From Alphaproteobacteria bacterium (GTDB taxonomy: Bacteria; Pseudomonadota; Alphaproteobacteria; UBA9655): a stretch of 44,980 bases of DNA. This document shows, piece after piece, positions 36,757 to 44,973 of the stretch; within the stretch, counting starts at the first letter, position 1; each line of letters begins with the position of its first letter. The DNA is taken from contig JAIEQB010000015.1 of the NCBI GenBank assembly GCA_019748065.1, positions 1-44,980 on the forward strand, in the 5' to 3' direction. The notes below the pieces were generated by a model that had not been told where the DNA came from, made no database searches, and saw nothing but the letters and a program-made list of their open reading frames with translations. A program made the translations under genes and the position numbers.

Positions 36757-37646
36757 TCATGCACATAAAGTGTTTAGGTTGATGGTGGATTCAGGAGAGA
36801 CTTCATATCCTTCAATAGAGAGAGTTATAAGCATCTTCTTGATAGTGTTCCTCTACGGCAGAAAGATAAGCTTCAACGTTCTGAGGAAGCCCAGAAGCCT
36901 CCGAAAACAAATCCACGACATAGGGACATCGCTAGAAGCACAAACGGATTCTCAACATTAATTTTATGCCCTGCTGCCACCATTGCCTCGAGAATCCGTT
37001 TTGTCATATCTTCTCTCCCCATATGATGATAGGCCCCAATGAGATAGCCAGCGGTTGTGGATTGACCTCGCATTAAGAGGTAATGCAACAACCGGCTTGC
37101 ATCTCGGATCAGAGATAAGGCAACAACAGCCTCCTCAGGATGCTATTCAAAATAACTCCTTGGCGCACGGCAGAGTGCCTCAGGCAGAGTCATCACCTGC
37201 AATCCTTCCCTAACCTCTCGATCAACGGGAAGATTCTTTGCATCTTGATAAAGAAAAAGCAAAGAATGAAAAGGCAATAGGACAGATTGTCCTGACGATT
37301 TCTCAGTAATGATAGTGAGTTGTTTGGGAATGGTTGTCACACCCGTATGCAAAATTAAAGAAGATTCGGCAGATAAGCAGTAGGCTTTTCCAAATCGCTC
37401 TTCGAGAAAAAGAGAAAGGAAATGCCAATAATTAGCATACCAAAGCATGCTATCTCCAACCGCTTTAGTCGGATCAGCCAGAAACAACCATCCTTTCTTC
37501 ACCTCAATAAGGAAGCCAGCTTTTACAAGACGTTCCCGATGTACGCGAGAAAATTCCATTGATTTAAAGACAGCACGTTTATAGTCCTCTAGGAGGTCCT
37601 TAAGGGTTCTAAGCGATGTTGCTAATTTTTCTGCGTGGGTCGCCAT
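36757..37646 (-). pseudogene. Eroded AbiEi/Fic-type gene, amber and frameshift disrupted
   Basis: The first 167 codons (MATHAEKLATSLRTLKDLLE and following) match the N-terminal part of Fic-family proteins that carry an AbiEi-like winged domain. The frame then meets TAG at 37143-37145, right after RSYFE. It continues in the same frame as HPEEAVVALSLIRDASRLLH up to about 36930. A +1 shift then gives PYVVDLFSEASGLPQNVEAYL and DAYNSLSIEGYEVSPE, the family's pre-Fic motif, before stops at 36757. The Fic catalytic HPFxDGNGR motif is missing. It is therefore a decaying gene with an amber, a frameshift and a 3' truncation. It lies between the DUF2059 gene and acs. Confidence 0.85.
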
Positions 37647-37759
37647 ATGCTTTCAACTCGAATTTTATGAGTTAGCATAACATGATTTATCTGTATTACT
37701 CCAACGTGATTTTTATGCATTAAAAATTCATTATGCCTTAAAAAAATACTTTGGACGTC

Positions 37760-39673
37760 TTAGCCAAGTCCCGTACGTCCAGCAATAAAATCCTCAATAA
37801 CTTGTGGCTCGGCTAAAGTCGAAATATCTCCGAGGTTAGAGGTTTCTCCTTCAGCGATTTTTCTCAAAATGCGGCGCATGATTTTGCCTGACCTTGTTTT
37901 GGGAAGTCCCGATGTCCACTGGATAAACTCAAGAATTGCAATGGGGCCAATTTCAGTTTTGACGTGAGCAACAATAGATTTTTTGAGTTCAGCACTAGCT
38001 TGCTCGAGGTTCTTTAACGTGATGTAAGCATAAATCGCCTGACCTCTTATATCGTCGTGAATACCCACAACAGCTGACTCTATAACAGCGTCATGAGAGT
38101 TAATAGCATTTTCAAGTTCAGCAGTACCCAGCCTGTGGCCAGAGACATTGAGGACATCATCGACACGTCCTGTAATCCAAAAGTCACCCGCTTCATCGCG
38201 TTTTGCACCATCTCCAGTAAAATAATACCCTGGATAGGTTGAGAAATAGGTTTGGATAAATCTTTCGTGATCTTCCCAAATCGTGCGGGCTTGTCCGGGC
38301 CAAGACTCTTTAATCACCAAGTTTCCTTCACTCGGGCCTAAAATTTCTTTTCCGTAAACGTCTAAAAGAGCGGGCTGAATGCCATAAAGAGGTTTTGAAG
38401 CTGATCCTGCTTTGGACTGGGTCACATCCGGAATTGCAGAAATCATAATGCCACCAGTTTCGGTTTGCCACCATGTGTCCATAATCTGGCATTTTTTCTT
38501 GCCCACTACGTCATAATACCAGAACCACGCTTCTTGATTGATGGGCTCACCCACTGTCCCCAATAGTCTGAGGCTGGAACGTGAAGTGCCATTAAGCCAT
38601 CCGTCCCCTTCTTTCATAAGCATTCGGATAGCTGTAGGAGCTGTATAGAAGATAGAGACTTTCTCCCGATCAATAATATCCCACCATACACCAGCGTTCG
38701 GGTAAAGTGGCATACCTTCAAAAAGGACGGTCGTGCTCCCATTGAGTAAGGGACCATAAACAACATAGCTGTGTCCCGTAATCCAACCAATATCTGCCGT
38801 GCACCAATAAATATCGTTAGGTTTATTGTCAAAAACTGTCGAAAATGTATAACCCACATAAGTCAAGTATCCGCCGGTTGTGTGGAGAATTCCTTTAGGT
38901 TTGCCAGTGGATCCTGAAGTGTAAAGGATAAAGAGAGGGTTCTCTGCATTCATCTCTTCAGGGATGCAGTCGGGAGATTCTTTTTGGGAGACTGCATAGA
39001 AGTCATGGTTGATGGCAGGGTTCCATGGAATACTGCTGTGAGTCCGGGCGACCACGATGACATGCTTTACTGAGGGACATTCAGCAATAGCCTCATCCAC
39101 ATTCGCTTTTGTGGGAATTATTTTTCCTGCACGCACGGTCTCGTCTGAAGTCACCACAAGTTTGGCATTGCAGTCTTGAATGCGATCGCGTAGGGATTTG
39201 GACGAAAAACCACCAAAAACAACTGAGTGTATGGCACCGATACGCGTACATGCGAGCATAGCCACAATAGCCTGGATCATAAGCGGCATGTAAATCACGA
39301 CGCGATCACTTTTTTCAATGCCAAGGTGACGTAATGCGTTGGCAAAACGGCAAGTTTGTTCTTGAAGCTCGCGATAGGTTATGGTACGGCGCTCTTTCAT
39401 TGCCTCATCCCACCAAATGTATGCGAGCTTATCTCCTTGAGCTTCAAGATGCCGATCCAGACAATTGGCGCTGGCATTGAGCGTTCCATCCTCAAACCAT
39501 TTGATGGAAACATCTCCTTGAAAAGATGCATTTTTAATTTTTGTAAAGGGTTTGATCCAATCGAGCTGCGCTCGCGCTATACTTTCCCAAAACTGATCTG
39601 GCGTTTTGACCGAAGTTTCATAAAGTCTATCATATGAACTGCTTTGAGATTTGGATTCGAATGAATGTAGCAT
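37760..39673 (-). CDS. acs: Acetyl-coenzyme A synthetase
   Basis: 637 residues. It activates acetate with ATP to acetyl-CoA in the cytoplasm. Motifs are FILYTSGSTGKPKGILHTTG (P-loop), MDTWWQTETGG, YYFTGDGAKRDEAGDF, GRVDDVLNVSGHRLGTAELE and the acetylatable lysine in LPKTRSGKIMRR. The first ATG is preceded by a small coupled ORF whose TGA overlaps it (TGATG), so acs may depend on translation of that ORF. No gene lies within 90 bp downstream. Confidence 0.97.
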   Translation of the reverse strand: MLHSFESKSQSSSYDRLYETSVKTPDQFWESIARAQLDWIKPFTKIKNASFQGDVSIKWFEDGTLNASANCLDRHLEAQGDKLAYIWWDEAMKERRTITYRELQEQTCRFANALRHLGIEKSDRVVIYMPLMIQAIVAMLACTRIGAIHSVVFGGFSSKSLRDRIQDCNAKLVVTSDETVRAGKIIPTKANVDEAIAECPSVKHVIVVARTHSSIPWNPAINHDFYAVSQKESPDCIPEEMNAENPLFILYTSGSTGKPKGILHTTGGYLTYVGYTFSTVFDNKPNDIYWCTADIGWITGHSYVVYGPLLNGSTTVLFEGMPLYPNAGVWWDIIDREKVSIFYTAPTAIRMLMKEGDGWLNGTSRSSLRLLGTVGEPINQEAWFWYYDVVGKKKCQIMDTWWQTETGGIMISAIPDVTQSKAGSASKPLYGIQPALLDVYGKEILGPSEGNLVIKESWPGQARTIWEDHERFIQTYFSTYPGYYFTGDGAKRDEAGDFWITGRVDDVLNVSGHRLGTAELENAINSHDAVIESAVVGIHDDIRGQAIYAYITLKNLEQASAELKKSIVAHVKTEIGPIAILEFIQWTSGLPKTRSGKIMRRILRKIAEGETSNLGDISTLAEPQVIEDFIAGRTGLG

Positions 39674-39780
39674 CAGAGTTTACCACTACGAGTTGTATCA
39701 ATATAGTCAATATCATGTAAGTGTGTAGAACTATCCACGGACTTAATTTCTGCATTAATAAGAAGATTCATAGATCCCAT
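39673..39780 (-). CDS. 35-codon upstream ORF coupled to acs
   Basis: An ATG at 39780 after GAGGTGAA opens a 35-codon frame (MGSMNLLINAEIKSVDSSTH and 15 further residues) ending in TGA that overlaps the acs ATG (TGATG). A second ATG at 39771 is three codons in. The overlap suggests that ribosomes re-initiate on acs. It is not a known leader peptide. It could be a chance frame, since it is short, but the coupling and ribosome site are suggestive. Confidence 0.35.
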   Translation of the reverse strand: MGSMNLLINAEIKSVDSSTHLHDIDYIDTTRSGKL

Positions 39781-39803
39781 TTCACCTCATTTTTAAATCG
39801 GAC

Positions 39804-39857
39804 AGCACGTGCTTCTATAACTAAAAGGGATATCATCTGTGTCTGAAAGGCAGACAC
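39804..39857. promoter_or_regulatory. Palindrome and hairpin in the acs leader
   Basis: A perfect 10-bp palindrome AGCACGTGCT (39804-39813) lies just upstream of the small ORF, and a 7-bp stem GTGTCTG/CAGACAC with a 5-nt loop (39839-39857) lies further upstream. Either could bind a regulator or fold in the leader RNA. Function is inferred only from position. Confidence 0.35.
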
Positions 39858-39923
39858 TATTTAGTTTGTGAATCACGCAGATTTTCAGCAGCAATTGTTC
39901 GAACTTATACCTACTTTTCCGGT

Positions 39924-40067
39924 TCATTCTTTTTCTAACCTTTTAATTTGAGGTTGAACCTTTATTACACGGGGTGATTCTTTCGTAAAGTAACTTTGTA
40001 CAATTGAGAGGGCTTGTTTTAAGAAATTCATTTCTTGCATTTTGAATTCTTTAGAAGAAGAGATCAT
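39924..40067 (-). CDS. Short ORF after the amidotransferase
   Basis: From ATG 40067 the frame reads 47 residues (MISSSKEFKMQEMNFLKQAL ... QPQIKRLEKE). The same frame is open for about 19 more codons upstream (FTAYPNFKKYAESKIK), with no start codon. No family is recognised. It may be a remnant of a longer gene lost between the amidotransferase and acs, or a small basic protein. Ribosome-site support is weak. Confidence 0.25.
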   Translation of the reverse strand: MISSSKEFKMQEMNFLKQALSIVQSYFTKESPRVIKVQPQIKRLEKE

Positions 40068-40162
40068 TTTAATTTTAGACTCTGCATATTTTTTAAAATT
40101 TGGGTAAGCGGTAAAAAATATGTTAGGCTAAGCCGTTCTTAAATTTCGTCGGATGGTAAGGT

Positions 40163-41305
40163 TCACCTTATACCAGAGATAATTTTTTTCATTTTATCTT
40201 TTAATTTGTATATTTTTTCTTGATTTGAAAAATCTGCATAGCTTTTATGTTCCTGATGAAAACATTTATAAAACTCAGATTTTTCCATATTAAGTTTTTT
40301 TATAATAAACTCTTCATCTATCCGGAGTGTATTTTCATCATACAAAGGAGCCTTAAGCCTTTCTAAAGCTACCTCTCTTGTAATTTCATTAGACATAATC
40401 ATACTTGATAAGTGCGCTTTTCGTTTATCAAACCCGAATCGTGAGGGAAGATAATGACTTTGGAACCATCGAGTCCAACGCGATTCATGATGTTTGTCAC
40501 CATAATTCTTCCACCCCAGTTCTTTTTCGAGTAACTCTATGGCTTCTTCTCTTTTATAGGGAAGACAGTTAAGCGGTCTAATTATATTTACTTTAGAAAA
40601 AAAGTGATAATAAATATATCGTTTGAAAAAAGATAATAAGGGATATTTTTTTAAGGGTCTTTGCCCAAATTGAGCATGAATTGCCTTAAGATTTGTAGTA
40701 TCCATCGCATTATACCCCCAACTTGTAGGAAGTATTGACTCTGTAGCATAGTTACCCCCAGATAAGAAATATTTTATGTCATACTCATGGGTTTTTTTAT
40801 ATAAAACAGTAAAAAAAGCGTGATCTTGAGGAACATCTTGATTAGCAACACCAGCTCTTATATAAGCACGCTGTAAATCCTGAACTTCCTCCCAGTCAAT
40901 CACTTCTGTATAAAGGTCAAGGTTTAATTTTCTCACGAGCATTTCAATGTTATGCACAGCTGTTTCAGAATTCCACCCAGCATCAACATGCACAGCAAGC
41001 GGCCTGAGACCAAATTGCTTTATAACAAGGTAAGCCAAATAAGAACTATCTACACCTCCTGAAAGACCAATAATACAATCATAGGATTTACCGATACCCT
41101 CACGCCGTATTTGATCTAAAATATTATTAAGTTTTTGAAGTCCAGTATCGGGAAACCAAAGTTTAGAGATAATATTCTTCTCAACGTTAGTGCACTGACT
41201 GCAATACCCTCTTTCATCAAAAGTAATTTGTGAGTCTGTGGTATCCATCACACAACGATTACAAATTTGGTATTCCCTTTGGGATAAAGCATTGGTGTGT
41301 TGCAT
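40163..41305 (-). CDS. N-acetyl sugar amidotransferase (WbpG/PseA-like)
   Basis: 380 residues from ATG 41305, 10 bp after the hisF2-like stop, with AAGAGAA upstream; an overlapping longer start at 41428 is rejected. The N-terminus has two CxxC pairs (YQICNRCVMDTTDS and GYCSQCTN), likely a zinc site. It is followed by a PP-loop ATP pyrophosphatase motif GLSGGVDSSYLAYLV and a VHVDAGWNSETAV segment. With HisH- and HisF-like partners such enzymes convert an acetamido group to acetamidino on a surface sugar. The preceding two genes supply ammonia and channel it. Confidence 0.85.
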   Translation of the reverse strand: MQHTNALSQREYQICNRCVMDTTDSQITFDERGYCSQCTNVEKNIISKLWFPDTGLQKLNNILDQIRREGIGKSYDCIIGLSGGVDSSYLAYLVIKQFGLRPLAVHVDAGWNSETAVHNIEMLVRKLNLDLYTEVIDWEEVQDLQRAYIRAGVANQDVPQDHAFFTVLYKKTHEYDIKYFLSGGNYATESILPTSWGYNAMDTTNLKAIHAQFGQRPLKKYPLLSFFKRYIYYHFFSKVNIIRPLNCLPYKREEAIELLEKELGWKNYGDKHHESRWTRWFQSHYLPSRFGFDKRKAHLSSMIMSNEITREVALERLKAPLYDENTLRIDEEFIIKKLNMEKSEFYKCFHQEHKSYADFSNQEKIYKLKDKMKKIISGIR

Positions 41306-41315
41306 AGATATTCTC

Positions 41316-42074
41316 TTAGCTAAATAAAATTTCGATTTCTGAAGGTTGAGGATAAGTAAGCAAAGGAGCATTAAGATTCCCAATAAGAGTAAATAGCGCT
41401 CCCGCAGCAACTGCAGAAGAACCGGCATCTATAGCTGATTTAAAATCAGAAGGATATTTTGCTCCACAGCAGGCAATAACTGGAATATCAACGTGTTTTG
41501 CAACGGATTCAATAAGAGCTATATTATATCCTGTCTTTGTTCCATCTCTGCTTATGTCTGATAATAAAATCTCTCCAGCCCCCAGATCCTGAACTTTTCG
41601 AGCAAATTCTATAGGAGTTACATCGTGCATTTTTTTTCCTCGATGTGAAAACACTCTCCATTCCCCACTAGGAAGAGTCATACAGTCAATAGAAACTACA
41701 ATACTTTGAGATCCAAACTGGAGAGACGCTTCTTCAATAAGATTAATATTTTCATGGAGTGCAGAATTAATAGCTACTTTTTCCGCTCCAATATTTAATA
41801 TCTCTCCTATTTGCTTCACTGTTTTCACGCCGCCTCCATAACAAAAAGGCATGAAAGCTTCCTGCGCAACCTCCTGGATTATCTTTAGGCGTGGCTCGTG
41901 AGAATTTGGTGTTGCAGTAATATCTAATAGGATGATTTCATCAACTTTTTTTTCATTAAAAATGCGAATAGCATTAACAACGTCCCCAAGATACTTCCAA
42001 TTTTGGAATTGCAGTGTTTTTACTAAGGCAGGGCCATCAATCAGTAGTGTAGGAATAATGCGGGTAAAGATCAT
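41316..42074 (-). CDS. HisF2-like acetamidino-modification protein
   Basis: 252 residues with a complete (beta/alpha)8 HisF-like barrel. In place of the histidine enzyme's N-terminal P-C-L-D motif with the catalytic Asp11, this protein reads RIIPTLLIDGPALVKT. That matches the HisF2/AglZ-like subfamily, which uses the barrel as an ammonia channel for sugar amidination. The phosphate motifs are retained (CYGGGVKTVKQI, CCGAKYPSDF). No other his genes are present. It lies 9 bp after hisH2-like and 10 bp before the amidotransferase. Confidence 0.85.
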   Translation of the reverse strand: MIFTRIIPTLLIDGPALVKTLQFQNWKYLGDVVNAIRIFNEKKVDEIILLDITATPNSHEPRLKIIQEVAQEAFMPFCYGGGVKTVKQIGEILNIGAEKVAINSALHENINLIEEASLQFGSQSIVVSIDCMTLPSGEWRVFSHRGKKMHDVTPIEFARKVQDLGAGEILLSDISRDGTKTGYNIALIESVAKHVDIPVIACCGAKYPSDFKSAIDAGSSAVAAGALFTLIGNLNAPLLTYPQPSEIEILFS

Positions 42075-42083
42075 AAAAATGCC

Positions 42084-42698
42084 TTAAATGTTGAGAAAAT
42101 TTTTAAAGAGCTCCATTCCATAAGCATGGCTCTTTTCGGGGTGGAACTGAACACCATAAATGTTCTCTTTTTCGATAGCGGCAGTGAATTCATGACCATA
42201 ATTGCATGTTCCAGCTACATCTTCTTTGCTTATACAATCAGCATAAAACGAATGAACAAAATAATATTTTTGAGGCTCATTTGAATTTCTAAAAAGCTTT
42301 TTATCCTTATTAGGAAAAACTTGATTCCACGACATATGGGGAATTTTTATGGGAAGAGTTTTCTGAGATTGAAACCGTACACACCTTCCTTTAATCCAGC
42401 CAAAACCCATGCAGTTTCCTTCGTCACTTCCTTCCATCATAACTTGCATGCCAACGCAAATTCCAAGAATTGGCTTTTTTTTAACTTCAACAAATTCTCT
42501 TAAAGGATCCATAAAGCCTTTCTTCTCAAGATTATTTGACACAGCCGCTGCTGAGCCAACACCTGGAAGTATAACTTTATCTACCTTTTCTAAATCTTTT
42601 GGATTTTGAATGATCTCGGGATAATAATTAAGATATTTTAACATATTCACTACAGAATAAATATTAGCTAAACCATGATCAACAATTGCGATGGACAT
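42084..42698 (-). CDS. HisH2-like glutamine amidotransferase
   Basis: 204 residues, a class I glutaminase. The catalytic Cys81 lies in ILGICVGMQ, and the His-Glu pair in QFHPEKS (His186 and Glu188). It releases ammonia from glutamine and passes it through the HisF2-like barrel to the amidotransferase. It is first in the three-gene run. The ribosome site is weak (AAGAATT). Confidence 0.88.
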   Translation of the reverse strand: MSIAIVDHGLANIYSVVNMLKYLNYYPEIIQNPKDLEKVDKVILPGVGSAAAVSNNLEKKGFMDPLREFVEVKKKPILGICVGMQVMMEGSDEGNCMGFGWIKGRCVRFQSQKTLPIKIPHMSWNQVFPNKDKKLFRNSNEPQKYYFVHSFYADCISKEDVAGTCNYGHEFTAAIEKENIYGVQFHPEKSHAYGMELFKNFLNI

Positions 42699-42734
42699 TT
42701 TAATAATTCTTAAAATTAAGACTGTTTGAGAGTA

Positions 42735-42763
42735 AAATTAACAGAGCAAAGGATTAATGTCAA
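42735..42763 (-). promoter_or_regulatory. Promoter-like TTGACA upstream of the sugar-amidination operon
   Basis: On the minus strand TTGACA (42763-42758) and TAATTT (42740-42735) are separated by 17 nt and lie about 37 nt before the hisH2 start. The -35 is perfect and the -10 partial. This is the best candidate for transcription of the three-gene operon. Confidence 0.45.
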
Positions 42764-42771
42764 AGCTTTTT

Positions 42772-42796
42772 TAACACTTGTCACAAACAAGTGTTA
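42772..42796. repeat. 9-bp inverted repeat upstream of the promoter
   Basis: TAACACTTG (42772-42780) and CAAGTGTTA (42788-42796) with a 7-nt loop lie 8 nt upstream of the TTGACA and 43 bp before the kinase stop. It may be an operator, or part of the end of the kinase transcript. No U tract follows in the minus-strand direction. Confidence 0.4.
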
Positions 42797-42839
42797 GAAA
42801 TATTTGTTTTTATGGTTAGTATCACTCCCCCAAATCGCT

Positions 42840-44159
42840 TTATAAAGGCAAAATAAGAGAGGCACACAGGCCTTCATGGTTTTTGGAGGGCGTGAGCTGA
42901 ATGTCTCCTCCATGGCTTTGGGCGATATCTCTGGCAATAGTGAGGCCTAAGCCCACCCCTCCTGTGTTGGTATTTCGTGAGCGATCCAGGCGAAAGAATG
43001 GCTTGAACACTTCTTGCAGTTTTTCTTCAGGAATGCCTGGGCCATTATCTTCAACGGAAATGATAAGAGAATCCGTATTTGCTTGGGCGTTAACCCACAC
43101 CTCATGACCATAGCGAGTGGCATTATTAATCAGGTTTGTCAGGCATCTTTTTAAAGCTTGGGGTTTAACATGGAGAGAGGGAAGGGATGTTGGATTATAA
43201 TGAATGGGCGTTGTGAGTTGAGCTCGCCCCTCAATCGCATCCAAAAGAAGTGAATTCATGGGGGTCTCGCTTGTTTCTTCAAGGCCCTCCCCGCGAGCAA
43301 AAGTCAGGTAACCTTCCAACATTTGGCTCATCTCATCGATATCCTTTTGAAGGCCAGTGACTTCAGCGGAAGGAGGCATCATAGCTAATTGAAGTTGCAT
43401 GCGGGTAAGAGGAGTTCTTAAATCATGAGAAACACCAGAAAGCATATCCAGGCGTTGGGTGAGTTGACGATTTAAACGGGCTTTCATGTCCAAAAAAGCT
43501 CTCGTCACTTTGCGGATTTCGGTGGCGCCTTCCGGCTTAAAGTCAGGAAAGGAACGCCCCTTACCAAATCGATCGGCGGCAATTGCAAGGCGGCGCAAAG
43601 GTTTGACTTGGTTATGCATAAAAATTGAAGCAATTAATAGAAAAATTGCCGAGGTAAGACCAACCCATATGATAAACAAATAAAAGGTTTTACTTAAAAA
43701 ACGTTTGCGGGGGGCAACAAACTCTAAGAGGCCATCTTTAACCTCTACCTTAATAATAATGTCTCCCTTGGTAATTTCGAGAGTATAGGGAGTGAAGATT
43801 TTCTTTTGTAAAGCTGTCATTAAAAAGGGATCAGCACTCTTTCCAAGGAGGGTTGGATTTAAATGTCCTTTTGGGATAAAGTTTGTGCGTGTCTTAAAGT
43901 TAACACCAGCCAAGGTATTATAGAAAGGTTGATTCTCTGGGGAGGCGTTATAAAGGGCGGTTAGGGTTGCGATTTCTCCGGCCAATGTGTTGGCAAGAGC
44001 GTTTGTAACATGATCCCAATGGTTATCAAAAAAGATATAGGCTGAAAGAGTCCCTACAAGAACGAGGGGAGCCATTAAAATCATAAGAGTTCGCCCAAAC
44101 ATACTTTTGGGAAGGTAGGCTTTTAAAGCTTTGAAAGGATGCTTTATAAAATATTTCAT
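42840..44159 (-). CDS. EnvZ-type sensor histidine kinase
   Basis: 439 residues. Two membrane helices (about 24-46 and 158-178) flank a periplasmic sensor. A HAMP linker (VKPLRRLAIAADRFGKG), the phosphoacceptor LSGVSHDLRTPLTRMQ (His245), an N-box with NLINNATRYG and G-boxes DNGPGIP and GGVGLGLTIA follow. It partners with the response regulator, whose stop overlaps its start by 4 bp (ATGA). The trigger signal is unknown; EnvZ-like kinases report on osmotic or envelope state. Confidence 0.93.
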   Translation of the reverse strand: MKYFIKHPFKALKAYLPKSMFGRTLMILMAPLVLVGTLSAYIFFDNHWDHVTNALANTLAGEIATLTALYNASPENQPFYNTLAGVNFKTRTNFIPKGHLNPTLLGKSADPFLMTALQKKIFTPYTLEITKGDIIIKVEVKDGLLEFVAPRKRFLSKTFYLFIIWVGLTSAIFLLIASIFMHNQVKPLRRLAIAADRFGKGRSFPDFKPEGATEIRKVTRAFLDMKARLNRQLTQRLDMLSGVSHDLRTPLTRMQLQLAMMPPSAEVTGLQKDIDEMSQMLEGYLTFARGEGLEETSETPMNSLLLDAIEGRAQLTTPIHYNPTSLPSLHVKPQALKRCLTNLINNATRYGHEVWVNAQANTDSLIISVEDNGPGIPEEKLQEVFKPFFRLDRSRNTNTGGVGLGLTIARDIAQSHGGDIQLTPSKNHEGLCASLILPL

Positions 44160-44851
44160 GCATCCGGTAAAAGGATATACCCTTTTCCTCTTACGGTTTG
44201 AAGATAGCGTGGGATTTTTAAATCATCTTCGATCTTTTTTCTCAAGCGATTAATTTGAACATCGATGGTCCGTGGATTCATATCTCCCCCATACTCGCTT
44301 GCTAAATCTTCTCGGGAGAGGGGTTTGCCACGGTGGCGCGCAAAGATTTTTAAAAGACTGCTTTCAACGGTGGTGAGAGGAATAGACGCCCCTTCCTTCT
44401 CCAAACGATTGAGTTTTATATCAAAGGAAACTTTGCCAAGAGAGAGTATGGACACTTCATTGCTGCCCTGACTCCGTTTTAAGATGGCTTGAAGTCTTAG
44501 GAGAAGCTCGCGCGGATCAAAGGGTTTGCAAAGGTAATCGTCGGCACCTTTTCCAAGGCCTATGATGCGATCCTCTGTTTCCCCCATAGCTGTGAGTAAA
44601 AGAATAGGGACATCCTTCATGCGTGTAGGACCATTGCGAATGGAATCAGTTAGAGAAAAACCATCTTCATCAGGCATCATCACATCAAGAATCATTAAAT
44701 CAAAAATAAAAGTATCCATCAATGCGCGTGCGTGGGTCACATCACGAGCTGTGGAGATAAAGAATCCCTTATCCACAAGAAACTTGAATAAAAGATCTCT
44801 AAGACGTTCATCATCATCAACGAGTAAAAGATGGGGTTTTGTCACTGTCAT
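44156..44851 (-). CDS. OmpR-family response regulator
   Basis: 231 residues. The receiver domain has the acidic VDDDE patch and phosphoacceptor Asp56 (LMILDVMMPDEDG), with Lys in DYLCKPFD. The C-terminal winged helix has SREDLASEYGGD and RTIDVQINRLRKKIE. It is translationally coupled to the kinase. On the minus strand TATACT lies 7 nt before the ATG with TTTTCA 16 nt farther, so transcription may start very near the start codon (speculative). Confidence 0.95.
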   Translation of the reverse strand: MTVTKPHLLLVDDDERLRDLLFKFLVDKGFFISTARDVTHARALMDTFIFDLMILDVMMPDEDGFSLTDSIRNGPTRMKDVPILLLTAMGETEDRIIGLGKGADDYLCKPFDPRELLLRLQAILKRSQGSNEVSILSLGKVSFDIKLNRLEKEGASIPLTTVESSLLKIFARHRGKPLSREDLASEYGGDMNPRTIDVQINRLRKKIEDDLKIPRYLQTVRGKGYILLPDA

Positions 44852-44938
44852 GGGTATAGTATAAAGTATATTTCCTAAATGAAAAGTAATTTACCTGGAG
44901 CATGGGAGTGTTTAGAGAACTGTGTCATTTAATGATAT

Positions 44939-44955
44939 AAGTGGGAAATCCACTT
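44939..44955. repeat. Small inverted repeat AAGTGG...CCACTT
   Basis: A perfect 6-bp pair with a 5-nt spacer (GAAAT) lies about 18 bp before the putative start at 44974, inside the region between the response regulator and the next gene. It could be an operator for the two-component system. Confidence 0.3.
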
Positions 44956-44973
44956 TAAAGAAAGGACTGATAA

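Noticed and set aside
39839-39857. GTGTCTG hairpin as a riboswitch
   Set aside because: The stem is too small and resembles no known riboswitch; it is reported only as a possible leader element.
41306-41428. Longer N-terminus for the sugar amidotransferase
   Set aside because: The extra 41 residues lie in the hisF2-like 3' end in a different frame and are hydrophobic noise; ATG 41305 has a ribosome site.
42074-42084. Assignment of hisH and hisF to histidine biosynthesis
   Set aside because: The HisF-like protein lacks the catalytic Asp motif and the genes flank a sugar amidotransferase with no other his gene.
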